DNA from: Eretmocerus hayati
Taxonomy: Eukaryota; Arthropoda; Insecta; Hymenoptera; Aphelinidae
Direction of reading: 5' to 3'
DNA: 64,000 nucleotides
Assembly: GCA_029851415.1 (NCBI GenBank)
Contig: CM056744.1
Coordinates: 97,435,338-97,499,337 of the forward strand
Positions 1 to 12,700 of the stretch are shown here, in pieces. The notes beneath the pieces are model-generated. The model was not told the DNA's origin. It saw only the letters and a list, made by a program, of their open reading frames with translations, and did no database searches. Numbering within the stretch: position 1 is the first letter of the stretch; every line of letters begins with the position of its first letter. The position numbers were made by a program, and so were the translations under genes.

Positions 1-524
1 GGCATACGGAACCATAAACAGCGCTTACAAGTTTGTGACAACCATTGAAGTCATACTTTGTGTTGAAAGACCTTTGATACTTCGTCGAAAATTTGGGCTC
101 AAAAGTTGCAACGATGGCTCGCTCATAATAGAACGAATAGAGTATGGATGCTGAAGAATACTTCGTCTTGTACCTGATCCTAGCGGGGATCACACGCTAA
201 GGAAGGATCGACCGACAACAGGTGAAGTTTGTTCTTAGACTTATGCGGAGTACGCGAGAATTTGAGTGATAATTTAATCATATTCAGGAGGAACCGTCGA
301 GTTTTTTCATGGATAACTCTTGAGTATTCGAAGTAGAATCTCTTGAAGCAGCTTATGACTCAGCCAGCTACTCTTGGGTCATTACCCCTCCGCGACAAAT
401 AGAGTTTCTTGAGTTTTCAAGAACCGTACTACCAGAACCAGGAAGAGTGATCCGTGCGAGTGAACGAGCGTTATGTAGGAAAATCAAGAAAAAGTCTCGA
501 AGTACCAATCCCTGGATTGTAAAC
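1..524. other. No gene recognised
   Basis: I see no convincing coding exon, RNA gene or repeat end in this stretch. The open frames that cross it are short, lack recognisable motifs and run into the LTR copy that begins at about 525. It may be the 3' flank of an older mobile element, but nothing here proves it. Confidence 0.4.
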
Positions 525-820
525 TGTATGATGACATAGGGGATCGCACTTTGAGCAATCTACCTGTCGTCGGTTCAGCAAAACCGATCGCCGATACATA
601 CCTTGAGGAATGCATCGTGCGACACGGGGCAAGTCGAGGACATATGAGCCACGATTCGTGCGCGCCGCGTCAGACCGCTCGGCTGCACCCATTTTGGGAG
701 TACCCATCACTCTTCTTCAGTTACACGCATATCACTGTACTCGTTCTTTCACTCAATGTATATATCATTCACATCTATTTCTCGAGTCTATTTCACCGGT
801 CGCCGACACCCCACGTAATA
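525..820 (+). repeat. Degenerate LTR, family 2 (copy a)
   Basis: This copy matches four others in the window (25267-25585, 38507-38840, 56386-56708, 60854-61132). Shared landmarks are a start close to TGTGACGACATAGG, a central block with GTCGTCGGTT and AAAACCGATCG, GAATGCATCG, and an end in CACCCCACGT. In this copy the usual terminal ACA has decayed to ATA. It is followed at 822-838 by a decayed version of the primer-binding site seen in the other copies, so it is a 5' LTR read on the plus strand. The sense of the repeat is certain; the exact edges are within a few bases. Confidence 0.75.
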
Positions 821-1248
821 GTAGTGCTAGTTGTGGCTGACTTCGCCAACGAATTTCGCGAATTTTATCCCTGAAACGGACTCGCCGAGTGAAGTTAACG
901 ATACTGTGATCGTGTGTTGGTCATCGCTGCAGACGTTGGAGATCAGAAATAGAGTGTGCCAACCAGAACTGCAAGCTCAACAACACCGGAGCCTGACGTC
1001 GCAGACAACAGGAGAGAGATCTACGGAGAAGCAGTCTGGCCGGCGTCAGAAGGAATGATAACGGCAGTAACGATACTCATTGTCGCTGTCCGAGCTGCAA
1101 CTCTGTAAGTGCTATTCGATCTCCAATAAATAATTTGATGAATTCGATCTATTCTTGTGTCTGTCGAGCAGAATGCATAGAATCGTGAGAGATAAAATTT
1201 TCCTGTTTAGTTCAAAAACGACTAGAAAAATCCAAATCAGAATCGAAT

Positions 1249-1599
1249 TTGAAGGAAACGAACGAACAAAGAAACACCCTTAGGAACACAAAAATGGGAA
1301 ATGTGAGCGCAAACCCATTACCAACGAATGAATTATCATTAGAATCACACGAAAACGAGTTGGTAGATCTTCGTTCAGACGAGTACACGAGAGATACCGA
1401 ACAACAAAATATACACACATTTACACAAGAGCACACAATTTTCGAGGAAAATATAGAGGAGCTCGCGCAAATGCCCGAGCTTGCACTTGACAACCGCGGA
1501 TCTACGCATGATCGAGCGTACGGGAATGGTACCCATGCACGTAATGCTGCGGCAAGCAAAACTCCTAGGATGGATGCCAGCAGGGAAACTTTGGCATAA
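1249..1599 (+). pseudogene. Gag-like N-terminal fragment of an LTR element
   Basis: A 116-codon frame lies about 430 bases after LTR copy a and its primer-binding site, which is where gag should begin. An internal start at codon 16 opens with Met-Gly-Asn, as in myristoylated matrix proteins, followed by an acidic, low-complexity stretch with a run near LALDNRG. No zinc knuckle or capsid core is visible, and the frame stops long before a full gag would. The 5' leader between 821 and 1248 contains a plausible splice donor (CTGTAAGT near 1103). I infer a gag remnant from position alone; sequence support is weak and it could be non-coding. Confidence 0.35.
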
Positions 1600-2056
1600 C
1601 ATAGACGCTCATCACTCATTCTCATTTCATACAAGTCTCATGTTCATCACTTCAATCCGCTAACATATATATTTCTGCCCAACCGTGAGTTCTTATTGTC
1701 TCCGATCACCCAGGTCACAACTGATTCGGTTATTTTGTCCTTGACTTTAAAACGCACCAGTTGCTCAAGTACCGCTTGAATATATCGTATCATAGGCTTA
1801 TATTGGGATCATGGTTGCCTTGCTGGGATCCAACCAGAAATCAGCTCGCTGGATCGAAAGTCCCACCTCTCCCCTAAGTCACAAGACCGAGAAGTGAGAT
1901 GATCAAAATGCCTCGCACAATTTGAGTAAAGATAAAGTTTGGAATGAATCCAGCGTTGGACTATCTTGTAACAGTTGAGGAATAAGGGGTACCACGAGCT
2001 CCGACAGTAAGTTATTTGATCAGTATGAGATAGCATACAGGAACTCTGGAGGTGAA

Positions 2057-3420
2057 TTGAAAAATTTCCTGGCCCTCACACGCGGAAATTTCAAACGAAT
2101 CAACACCAACTGCCTGACACATGAACGCACTACGAATATAATTGGTTTGATTGGAGGAAGCCGAAGTCCAAACCTCCCGGTCCCCATATGCAGGACTCAT
2201 GAAGTTTTGATTACACAACCGCCTGACACAAGTGCATGTGAAGCAGGTGTGATTCTGGCGAAGAATGTGATTTTATATAGAATTCGCAAAAGAAAGACAT
2301 TTCTAAAGACTACCATCACACGGTTCCTAAACGGATCGATATTACGAAAATTCACTGCAGCCAACACCTTGGTGACGATATCTATGGGATCAGCAAGACT
2401 CGTGTCCCTCAATCGAGGAAGAGTGAAAAATGCCCCAACCGTGAGTTAGTAGATCTACTTATTGAGAGATACGACCCAGCGGCCCATACCCTGTGACCCG
2501 AAGACGTAATTCATGCCCGTACTACCCAGCCGGGGGAGTATTTGTATTGCTTCAATATTGATCTAAGTAATTTAGCGAAAGCTACCCTCTCGTTCGTCGG
2601 GTATCTTGACGGCAGTACAATGATTAGGATGAGTGCAGTGGATCCGTCCAGGAATGAAAATGTGGAAGAGGCTCCAGGGATAAATTCTCCATTTTTTCAT
2701 ATATCTCAAGCTGGGGAATTCGGAGGGGTCCATGTAGCAGATTCTAATTTGGGATCGTTTAGTTTAGTATACATGAACATCCCCCCAATACCCCGAAAAG
2801 CTGCTGCAAAATTTTGGTTAGTGATAAAGGACAGGGAAAAACTTTTAAGAGTGGTTCGCACTCTCTTATGTATGCCCGGCATCCCCGAAGAACCGTTGTG
2901 CGCGCATATCTTGCACCACAAAAATGTATATTTAACAATTAAGTTCCTGGAAAATCACCGAATGGGGTATACCACATTCAAACAATTTCCTGGAGATCTC
3001 GTGTATAATAAGCCCGGCGTCTTCCATCAGGTAATAAATTTGTCTCCAAATTTTGCGGAAGCAATCAATTTTGGTGGTACGGAGTGGTGCAAGATGAACA
3101 AGCTCTCCAAAACGTGCGTGTGTGAAGAGAACCGATTTCTTGTTTTGAAGCCGCCACAAGGAATAAAACTTCGCATCTAAGTCAAAGGTCTCAAGAAATT
3201 ACATCGGTGTGAGGAGAAAATATGTGCCTTTTCGCCACCACTCAAGAAACGCATGGATCTCCACAAGCGCGATGCACATAGATGTCCTCTCCACAGGCAA
3301 GAACGCCGTAAGATCATATGTGCTCTGTGTGGATCATCTTTTACGAGACACAGTAAACACAAAAAAACCGTTAAACATCTGGCTGCGGTAACGAGGGGAG
3401 TGGTGTCCTCGAAGGATGGT
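2057..3420 (+). pseudogene. JmjC-domain plus C2H2 zinc-finger gene, decayed
   Basis: Two coding blocks join in phase across a GT-AG intron (donor at 2441, acceptor before 2530), giving about 344 codons up to a TAA at 3178-3180. The second block reads as a JmjC domain: GINSPFF, then HVADSNLGSFSL where the first metal ligand sits, PGDLVYNKPGVFHQVI with the second histidine, and FAEAINFGG. JmjC enzymes are Fe(II)/2-oxoglutarate hydroxylases, often histone demethylases. The usual HxE/D ligand pair appears as HVA, so the acidic ligand is missing and activity is doubtful. In the same frame after the stop (3181-3400), Cys/His pairs typical of two C2H2 fingers continue (CEEKIC, CALCGSSF, HSKHKKTVKH). 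The stop therefore probably breaks a longer protein. Nothing upstream of 2057 is identified. Confidence 0.6.
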
Positions 3421-3759
3421 ACTGAGGAGGAATTTATCTTTCATATCCCGGGTGCCTAGCTTTCGCCTTCACCCCGGTTGGGGTACTGAGGAGGAGTGTA
3501 AATATTGTGAAAAAACAACTTCTCGTGGCGTCAGCTTTTCCAGGATCATTTTGACATTTAGTATAGCGGTTGCTCCGCTGCTGATTGTGAGACAGGATAT
3601 CGGGGCTAGTTGAATATTATTTAAGGAGGCGCGGAATCGCGCCCCGGAGCTTACGTTCCCAGTCAGTCACGCTAGACAGGTATTTGCAGCCACGGATTGG
3701 CCCTTGTCAGTAGAATTCAAATCATTTGGTAGGTCTCTTTATATTGAGATTCTAGCCGT

Positions 3760-5367
3760 CCCTAGTAGAAATCAAATCAGTGTAAACTGACTTCCAGCCA
3801 GTCCCCGGTCAGTTAAAACTGACCGGGAACTGACCAGTCTTCTGACGCATTTCATGGCCGGGGACTGACCGGGTACCCCGAGTTGCTAGCAAAATATACT
3901 GCGTTCAAATTGTTGGCTGCTACTCCTCTGCGTAAATAAACAACTCTTGTCAGACTCGCAAATTTTCAGTGCATGCACAAAATTTGTACAACTGCCTTCA
4001 ATAGATCTGATAACAGTATCATGTCAGGCAATAATTTTGTCAAAACTATGAATTGAGTAATGAGAGGTATTTTCGCCTATTTGTAAACATCAGAATGGTT
4101 TTTATGCAATTAACGAATTCGATTCCGCTTTTCCAGAGTCTCCGTAGTTTCTCAAGACACAAAAATCAGTACTTCATCTCAAATTCATACATATCATGCT
4201 CGCTTGAATCTGTAGTAGATTAATTTTGGTCTCCTGAAACATACGTGTACGTTCAAGGGATGGGTGCACACATTTTCGGAATTTCTACATTATTAGTGAT
4301 TCATTACTAGTAAATTTCTACATCATTAGTGCTCATATTACATATTATATGAAAGTACCCATAAATACATCTCATACTGGTGATAAATTGGCCATTGTGA
4401 TAGCTCAGCTACTCAAAATATCAAACTTAACCCCAAAACAGCACTAATTACCAGAATTGAAGTTTACGCTTACTCTATCGATGAACACATCTGTACTTGG
4501 GGGTATGTATTCGAAGGGTCAGAAGTCAACTTTATGTATTCAGATAATGGGGAGATTCTTCTTTGAAGGTGATTTGTTAAATAATTCCCACTGATTTATT
4601 GTTAAATTATCAATGAATTGGTGATCTTATTGATGAATATCAATCCAGAATTCATAACAGAATGGATTCCATCATTATCTCAATACAAAAAGTTGCCTCT
4701 TGACCCTTCGAATATATACCTCCAAGCATAGATATGTTCATCGTAGAGTATGCCTCAACCTCAGTTTTGGTAATTAGTGCTTTTTTTGAGGTTAAGTTTG
4801 ATATTTTGAGTATCTGAGCTATCAGAATGGCCAATTTAGCACCAATATAACATTTATGGCTACTTTCATCAAATATGTATTATAAGCGCTAAAATCACTA
4901 ATAATGTAGAAATTTCGAAAATGTGTGTACCCTGCCCTTAAGTTATTGTTGACATAGATAAGATTTCGTGTCCTACGTCACCGATGCTCATGATTATGAC
5001 TTCAAGTTGAAATTTTATTTTGTCTAAAGCTATTATTTTTTTAGAAAAAATTGAATCTAAATATTGGGATATGGTAAAGATTCACCCACTATCCTTTCTA
5101 TCACGAAACTAGATCTCAAAATTCCCTCAAAATCCCGCTTTAATAATACAACCCATTTTCGTGGATATTAGGAGTTCTCGGAGTCATTCAAAATTCCAAA
5201 CGTCTCACATTTCTTTAGCAACTCGGGGTGCCCGACCAGTCCCCGGTCATGAAATGCGTCAGGACACTGATCAGTCCCCGGTCAGTTTTAACTGGCCGGG
5301 AACTGATCAGTGTATTCAGTTAACTGGTCAGTTACTGACTGGACCCTGATTTCGATTTCTACTAGGG
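3760..5367. mobile_element. Foldback element with CCCTAGTAGAAATC ends
   Basis: The ends are inverted copies of CCCTAGTAGAAATC, at 3760 and 5367. Just inside, a GC-rich block with repeated CCCCGGTCAGT words (about 3800-3890) is mirrored at about 5225-5330. No transposase frame lies inside, so this is a non-autonomous DNA element. The flanking dinucleotide GT appears on both sides, which is too short to prove a target-site duplication. It is interrupted by a second palindrome at 4257-4937. Confidence 0.75.
4257..4937. mobile_element. Nested palindromic MITE
   Basis: The left end (GGGTGCACACATTTTCGGAA and onward) is mirrored at the right end (TTTCGAAAATGTGTGTACCC). The match continues inward through a block containing AAATATCAAACTTAAC on the left and its complement near 4790. 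The whole 0.68 kb could fold into one imperfect hairpin. It sits in the centre of the 3760-5367 foldback and has no coding capacity. Confidence 0.75.
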
Positions 5368-5389
5368 GTGGAATAAAATAACACTCCAT

Positions 5390-7250
5390 CTCATACTCGT
5401 GTCAAGATTATTATATACATCCAACCCCTTCCAAAATAGCCAGCTCGACAGCTTCGCGCTTGGGAGATGGAAAACCCAATACCCGAACACCAATATTATA
5501 ACACGTTTCACCCAAGCGTGCCTAGCAACCGCGTGACACCGTGAAGTTCGGAAAAGTGCAGATACGCAAGCCGGCTTGATCCCGTCGAAAAATAGACCGA
5601 CGACGTCCCCCTGAACCACTGAAAGGCCGGTTTCGATCCTGTGGCGTCCCAGACGACGCAACAGTTGAAATAATATTTCTCAACGTGGAGAAATATTATT
5701 TCGACTTGATCAGCAAAGAATGTATAAGCAGGTCAGTAAATCAGCAGAATCAAAGCATTAGCCAGTAACTGGATGTTACACATGTTGCATGTAACATGTG
5801 TAACAGACCATGAGAAATTCAACAAAGATCTCTGCCAGCATTGTAACACATGTGTTACATGTGTTACAATCTTAAGTAGAACACTTTCAAAATCATTTTT
5901 TTTCAGTCGAATCATCAAAATTAACTTGTGTCCGCACGTATAAATTGGAACAACAACATTCATTCTTCGATTTAGTCTGTGACAAAGCTCTGCCCGGTAG
6001 TGGGCTACGTACGTCTCAAAATTCACTTAACCACTCACCTAAGTGCGCGTAGAGAACCACCGAAAAAGTCAAGTTAAAAAGTGCGGACACGTAAGCTTGA
6101 TCTGATCCCGTCGAAAAGTAGGCCGACGTTATCCGCCTCAGCTGTAAAGGGCCAGCTCCGAATCTGCTCTCACCTGCTTATCAGTTCCTGTCTCGAAGAA
6201 TATCATCTCTCGAGTAGTTCTGTAAGTTCGTCTAATTTTAAGTCACGCAAATTGTATTTAGATATCAAGGTTCTATATTTTGTTCAAGACATTATTTGGT
6301 TTAAATAGATCCAAAACTCGTTTGCTAATTATACGCTATTATTTTCTGAAGATTTTACAATCGAATATTTCATCCATATTGAAACTATTAAAGTCAAATT
6401 GATCATTTCTAAAAATCCAAATTCAATCAATTATTACTTCTGAAATCTACATTCCAAATTCCTAAAATCACTTCAATCATTTCTTTAAAACTACAATTCA
6501 TTGATCCAATTTTGATGAACAAATATCTCTCAATCTGGAATATTCATATATATACGCAACCAGAGACCAGCAATATATATATATCCAGTCGGAAGCCTCA
6601 ACGCAATAACAGAGAATAGGTAAGTGCAACTGGGCAGTCCGCCCGTAAGCTGTTCACACGAACTCAAATAATTTATTTGTTACCCCGAGCCCTCCGCTCG
6701 GATCGTAACAATCCGCCCTCGAGAACTCTGCAGAAGACCAGAGGCCTTCTCATCTCAACTATCCTGCTTATATGTCCCTGTCTCGAAGAGTTATCTCCTT
6801 GAATAGTTCTGTAAGTGCTTTCCGTTTGAGTCATTCAATTTAAACTTAGATGATAAGTTTCTATTCTGTTAAAAATTTCATAATTTGATTAGAATAAATC
6901 TAAACTCAGCTCAAAATTCTATCTCATTCTTTTCCGAAAATCAGCAATAATTAGATCTCTTATTTGTGCTGAAACTCCTCAAGATTCAAATTGATCATTC
7001 ATTCAAAGGTTGTAACTCAGCTGATCTGAATTGAGTAAATTCGACGTTTCCTCAAAATTGCATATATCAAATATCCAAAGAGAAATTAGAAACTATATTC
7101 ATATATCCGTACATATCTGGACCAAAAGACGCCTCAACGCATTAGTAAAGAATAGGTAGGTGCAACTGGGCAGTCCGCCCGTAAACTGTTCTACACGAAC
7201 TTTAAATATGTTGGTTACCCCGAGCCCCCCGCTCGGGTCATAAGAGTCAT
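5390..7250 (-). repeat. Composite, partly tandem LTR-like repeats, family 3
   Basis: Two tandem blocks of about 540 bp (about 6150-6710 and 6713-7250) share CTGTCTCGAAGA, AGTTCTGTAAGT, CCTCAACGCA, GAATAGGTA, CTGGGCAGTCCGCCCGTAA and TTACCCCGAGCCC. The right edge of the first block, read on the minus strand, begins TGTTACGA, like the fragment at 38428-38506. Upstream, 5500-5640 and 6080-6170 share a further block around TTGATCCCGTCGAAAA. There is no long open frame. I read these as LTR and leader sequence of one element family, duplicated in tandem by recombination or slippage. Confidence 0.65.
5772..5872. repeat. Pair of TGTAACA palindromes
   Basis: Two hairpins built from the same words stand about 70 bases apart. 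The first is around 5772-5803 (TGTTACACATGTT, then CATGTAACATGTGTAACA). The second is around 5845-5871 (TGTAACACATGTGTTACA, then TGTGTTACA). A third, smaller stem (AAATAATATTTCTC with its complement) lies just upstream at about 5669-5704. Their role is unknown; they could be transposon ends or a recombination product. Confidence 0.6.
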
Positions 7251-8689
7251 AAGAGTTACATGTGTTCTATTATCCCCGAGGTCACTTAACATTAGAACCG
7301 ACGTACCATGAGCAGCATGCACCAGCTGGTTTCCAAAATATGCATGCAATCTCAATTTGCGACCATGGTGAGTTTCACAGTAGAACTCATATTATACGAT
7401 AAGTTCTCTATTCACATTCTTCATATCTAATCTTTAATAATGTAGGATATGTGTGTGCTGATTTATACAGAATCTGTCTCTCGAACATATTCAGCAGGAG
7501 AAATTCACCTCGGGATCTCCTTCGCATTGTTAGCGAATCTTCAATATCGTATGAGCCCCTGGGAGTCGGGGTTCCTGCATACCATGCAAGAAATCGTACT
7601 GATATGAGAATGATCGTAGACGTTCCAATAAATTCCCGGATTGTTTCGGTACCCCGCAATGCGTAGAATCAGTTGTGATGAAGTGCCAGAACTTCCGGAG
7701 GGATTCTCGTGGTGAAAAATGCTACGATAGATATTTTGGAGCTGTATCATATATCGATGGCTCAGGGTAAGAAGGAAGTACCTTCAAATTTCTGATTGTA
7801 CGGAAGTATCTTGTCGCCAGAAATTTTTAGATAATTCCTTTTCAACCTGGGCCATCAATATGGCCTTTAACAAATTAGCTTAGTATCTGCGATGGTGTAT
7901 GCTTCGGCGAAAAATGTTCCAAAATTGTTTAATGGGCTTGGAAAGATTAGTACATATCATGAATGTGATCATGCATTTGTGAAATTCGTGATGGTAAAAG
8001 GCCTTTTAATCATCTGTATCCCAAGCATCAATTAAAAATTCGAGAGAACAAAGATCAGAACAATCCATTGAATGCCATACGAGGCACTGAACTCCATGCA
8101 GTTGTATGTATTTTGAAGAAAGACGGTAAATTGTGAATCTGTATATAAAAAACGAGGGTTTTTCAGCGATCAATCGACGTATCCGTACGTACATAAATAG
8201 GATACTCAAGAAAGTTAACGATTCGAATCGAAAGCGATCGCGTTCTGGATGTTTTGAACGGTAATATTCCACTGACTGACTACGAGGGGAAAAAATTGAG
8301 AAAATGCGCTAAAATTCTCCGGAAGCTCGTGATTCCGAGTATTACATGGAACAGCAAGAGAGTTACCATAATTCTGAATATAGCTGAATTTCTCCCCGCA
8401 TTATTATTACCTGAGCTTTGGCGTGGGTGATAACAATGTCGGGAAGAATTCTTTCAATCGTGAAAAGGTGAATCTGTTCAAATATGGAGCGAACGAAAGA
8501 TGGTTCTGGTGACCGAGAACATGGTGAAAAAGAGTTATATTCAGCCAACAAAGGATTATCAAGTCCAACAAGAGAATGTTCCGAAACAGTCTAAATATGT
8601 GCAGACACCTGGAAATGTGTTCTCCAGACTAGACAAAGACATGTACGACCTTCTCCACTTCGATACCGAAGACAAGCGGGAAAAGAACT
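7251..8689. other. No gene recognised; probable LTR-element debris
   Basis: Short open frames on both strands carry no motif I recognise. The codon pattern at 7450-7670 and 8500-8700 is compatible with broken coding sequence of a retrotransposon, because a decayed gag follows directly at 8690. I cannot assign any domain. Confidence 0.3.
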
Positions 8690-9240
8690 CAAGGAACTAA
8701 CATTTTTCTCAAGCTCGGCTCAGACGACTGGGATTCATTCGCAGAACGGCTCGAGTTACACTCCTTCGCCAAGAAAATTACCGAAGCTGATATGTGAAGA
8801 GCGATGCTCTTGACTCTCGTAAACGAGGAAGCATACAAGCTATTCAAAAGTTTATGCACACCGGAGGAGCTGGTGGAATCATCCAGCAATCTCATGGAGT
8901 TGATATCGGAAGATCTCAAACCGATGCCATTGCAGGTCATGAAACGCTGCAATTCCAACCGCGCGAATCAATAGCCAATTGTGCAACACGTTTGAGACAG
9001 CTGTCTCTACATTGCGATTCTGCTCATTTCGTGCAAACTTAATTGATGTCGCATACAGAATGAGCAGCTTAGAAATATTGAGTACTCTACGAAGGCTACT
9101 GGTGACTGAATACGAGCTTATGCCTCGGACAAGATTCCAATATTTTAGACAAGATCTGCAGCGATTGTTGTTGATTCTTCTGACCATACAAAATTGGAAT
9201 TGTTTTAGGTCAACTTTCACGTAGATGTCTACAGATTTCG
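8690..9240 (+). pseudogene. Decayed Ty3/gypsy gag
   Basis: Conceptual translation of the plus strand shows a capsid-like pattern of the gypsy gag type: a DDWDSFAERLE motif, then a block ending in MLLTLVNEEAYKLFKSLC, a Pro-Glu-Glu-Leu turn, and a KPMPLQVMKRCN motif. The frame is broken by several stops, among them one just before the MLLTL block. No zinc knuckle is preserved. The structural role would have been particle assembly. It has no LTR of its own that I can find, and it ends before the gypsy element at 9478. Confidence 0.6.
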
Positions 9241-9477
9241 ATAGTTTTTCGATAGCTTTGAAAGACATCCATTCGTCAAAGATCACATTGATCGCCTCAA
9301 AAAAAATTGTAAGTTCATTCATCCAAAGTCTTGATATGCTGTATGTTCGTACCTAATCACATGTATGAACGTGATAACTCATCGTCGTGGAGATAAAAGG
9401 GATTAGCTGTCCTACGTACAGGCGAACCTCCGCATTCGCGGGGGTTACGTGCCAAGAAAATTGATCGCGAATACGGG

Positions 9478-9767
9478 TGTAACGTGGTGAGGGTTCTAGG
9501 TTCCAGAGAGAACACGAGTTGAATGAATGATAGGTGACTTTATGTATGAGAGTTCAATAGTTGAGAGAGAGTGTGTGAATAGTTAAGTTGGTCAGAGCGG
9601 TCTGTCCGCGGCGTGGCCCGTCGTCCGCGACGATGGGTCCGCGACGCGACATCGCACTTGGTGGGGAAACGGGCGAAGCTCCGTCAGAAACGCTGACGGT
9701 GCACCTGGTGCATCGTCAGGTGACGGGGAGAGGCGCGGGCCGGAGGCTCGAGACTCACCACGTCACA
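9478..9767 (-). repeat. 3' LTR of the gypsy element
   Basis: Starts TGTAACGTGGTGAG and ends CTCACCACGTCACA, so its ends are themselves near-perfect inverted repeats of 14 bases. It matches 24141-24430 over its full length. No clear pyrimidine run lies next to its inner edge at 9768, where a polypurine tract on the minus strand would be expected. Confidence 0.95.
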
Positions 9768-12700
9768 GGCGTGCCTGGCCGGAGACTCGCATCGTCCCGA
9801 TGCGGTGACCTATATTACAATATCTAAATCAGCTGTGGCCTCTTGAGTGGCCTTCAACTCATATGGTTGAGATCATATATTGCATTATAGTGCTTGCGCG
9901 AGCAAGCACGTGTTAGTATGAGTGTATGTGTGATTCTTGGTAGAGCGAGAGTGTCGTTGTCTGTGTGTGTCACGATACAAATTTTTATCGCGAACTCTCT
10001 CTCGGTATAATCGTTTCAACTTAAATAATTTCATTTTCTTATTTCTAATTTTACAAAATGTGATTTTTTCTTTACGATTACACTCAAAAGTTGAAAACAT
10101 GTTTGATGAATTTCCAAAAATCATAAATATGTTATCTGAAATTTTTGAAAATTATTAACAATTAATTATGAACAATTAATCTTCTTAATTGTATGAATAT
10201 ATGAGGTTCTATGCCTCTATTCGATGTAAATGTTTTACAAAATTATGAAAGCATTGAAATATTTGAAAAAAAAATTATAAACAATATTGTTTATAAACAA
10301 TGTTCCTTAGTTCTATGGTTATTCATATGAGATTCTATATCTCAATTTGATTAACGTATTTTTCCCCCAAAAAGTTCATTTTTGTATGAACAATACCCAG
10401 AATGTTATTAATAAATTATACAATAAACAAACAATATACCTAATATAATTGTCCATAGTTGGGTATTTTCAAACGTGAGATTTGTTAAATCCGAAATTTG
10501 GCTCAATAATGATCTGAGAAAAGAGCTCGACTATTTCTATCGGTCTTTACTTATGCGTTCCTTCGCTTCTCTGGTATACAATAGGTATACTATATATAGC
10601 TATATACTGCTATAGTTAGCTATCGCATTGAGAAATTTTTATCGCTTGCAGCTGTGGGATCATTTTCCATCAGCCGCAAGAAATACTTTTTCTTTCTTGA
10701 GATGATTTTAACTCTCATTTCGATTCTAATATTATAATATTTTCGGACCAATTATTACATGGAGTTTTGGTTAAAAAAAACATGGCAAATGGTTCTCTCG
10801 AAAGATGAAATTGTGAATTTTGCACTGTGACAATTTTCAAAATCTGCTTTTTCTGGGAATTTTTAATCAGATGGTCAGATAGTCCTTGGAAAGACCTTTA
10901 ATTTAAGCGTTTGAACGTCAAAATCGGATCAAAATTGACCGAGTTATGACGGTTTTTTGGATACTCTGATTTACTCACGAGAAACTGTAATTTTTCTGGG
11001 TTTCCATTCTATTGTGGTGATTTGAAAATTTTTGGGTAGTCGGTCGGTTTTGATTCTACTAGTATATGATATAAGAAGTATCCATACCAATTTTCAAGTT
11101 GATATCATCATAACTTTTCGATATATAACAAAATACGCACTCATATTTAGTGCCGACGGCCAGTTTTTGAATGTAATTTGGACCATATAACATTGTGGTC
11201 TCAAAATTTTTCTGATCAATCATGTGTTTCTGTCGTTGTTCTTACTTCAAGGCATCACATTAATCAATCTATCTTTTACAATTACACTACGAAATTTGAG
11301 TTCTGGGGTGAGAAATTTGAGTTCTCGCATACCAAAGATTTTCGAGCCGAAACCCTACATTTTTTCCTTTAAAATTCTGTGATCTCATTTTTGGGGCTTC
11401 TAATGGTGTTTATAGCTATTGGTACACTTAGTTATATAGATTTGTCACAGTAATAACCGTTCACAACCGTGATTTGAGCAAAATTCATGTCGAGATATCG
11501 ACTTCTTCAGTTAAAATACGCATTTTTCAGCTATTTTTCGACGAAAACTCATAACGTCTCAAATTCAAATTTTAGCTTCTCTGCATTTCTTTTGGCTATA
11601 CAAATGATGAAAACAGTTAGTTTTGGATGTTATTTACCTCATCCAATCGTGATACGCAACAATTTATACGTTTTTGGACTCTACTTTTCGAAATTCTGGA
11701 GTTGTCTTTTTTTGAATGAAATGACTCGACTTTTGGCCGTTTTTTCGACTTTGAGCTAGGTGTGGGGTTCAAAATGACTCTGTACGTGTTTGACTGGGTA
11801 CCTGTGTGTGTAGTGAAGGTGATCTGCTGTGTTTTGTGCTGAGTTTCGGCGATTTGTGGCGCGGGTGATGTGTCTCGCTGTGAAAAGTGGTCTTGCCGTG
11901 TGTAATTCGGGTGCACTGCGGTGCAAGTTATAGCTCCGGAACAAAACGTCCGATCGAGCTGAAATTTGAAAGGGTGGCTCCTTACATGATAAGGATGATG
12001 GCCCAACAAAATTTTTTGAAAAATTTTGAAAATTCGGGGAAAAAAATTTCAGTTTTGCGGGTCGGTCGTAAATTGATCCGAGTGACGCACTGTTTACTTT
12101 TTGAGCTGATCTCGCACAGTAACTCTCTTTTTGAGATCGTACGGGGTCAGTCATTGTATTTAGCCTCCAAGGGAGTATTATATACTCTTCTTAGATTCGC
12201 TGGCTTTGGTATGTGGCAGTGTTGCCGGTCTTTTGCTGACTTTTTCTCTTTGCCAATAACAAAGTAAGTATATTATAATACTTCGAAACTATGTATGATT
12301 CAACGCACGGTTGCCGTTCTGATCCTGACTCGGTCCAGGCTCTGGATGTCGAATATCGTCGTTGACGATGATCGTCAGTGCCAATCTGGCAGCCACTTCA
12401 AGCAGGTTCTCGTCACCTTGCTCAGTGGTATTTTTCAATTTTCTCTGGTTCTGTTCGGTTTGTGAGAGTGTTCGCGGCGGGTGTGGTTGAGTTTAATGTG
12501 TACTGTGTTCTATGTCTTGTGTTTGATGTGTGTGGTTGCTGTTCATACTACACTGCTGGGCCTTGACTAGCCCAACGGGTGGAGCTTTGGTACGCGATTC
12601 GGGTCCACTCTCTGGACCGTGTTCATATGACTGCGGCTAGATTGTGGCCGCGGAACGCGACCTGGCCTTGTCAGCTCTCTGTGGCGCACCGTGACCAGTT

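Noticed and set aside
5161..5349. 62-codon frame in the right arm of the foldback element
   Set aside because: It translates the repeated CCCCGGTCAGT words and has no protein-like features.
11487..12267. Frames of 90-130 codons on both strands in the element's 3' region
   Set aside because: They lack motifs, overlap each other on both strands, and have the composition of AT-rich non-coding DNA.
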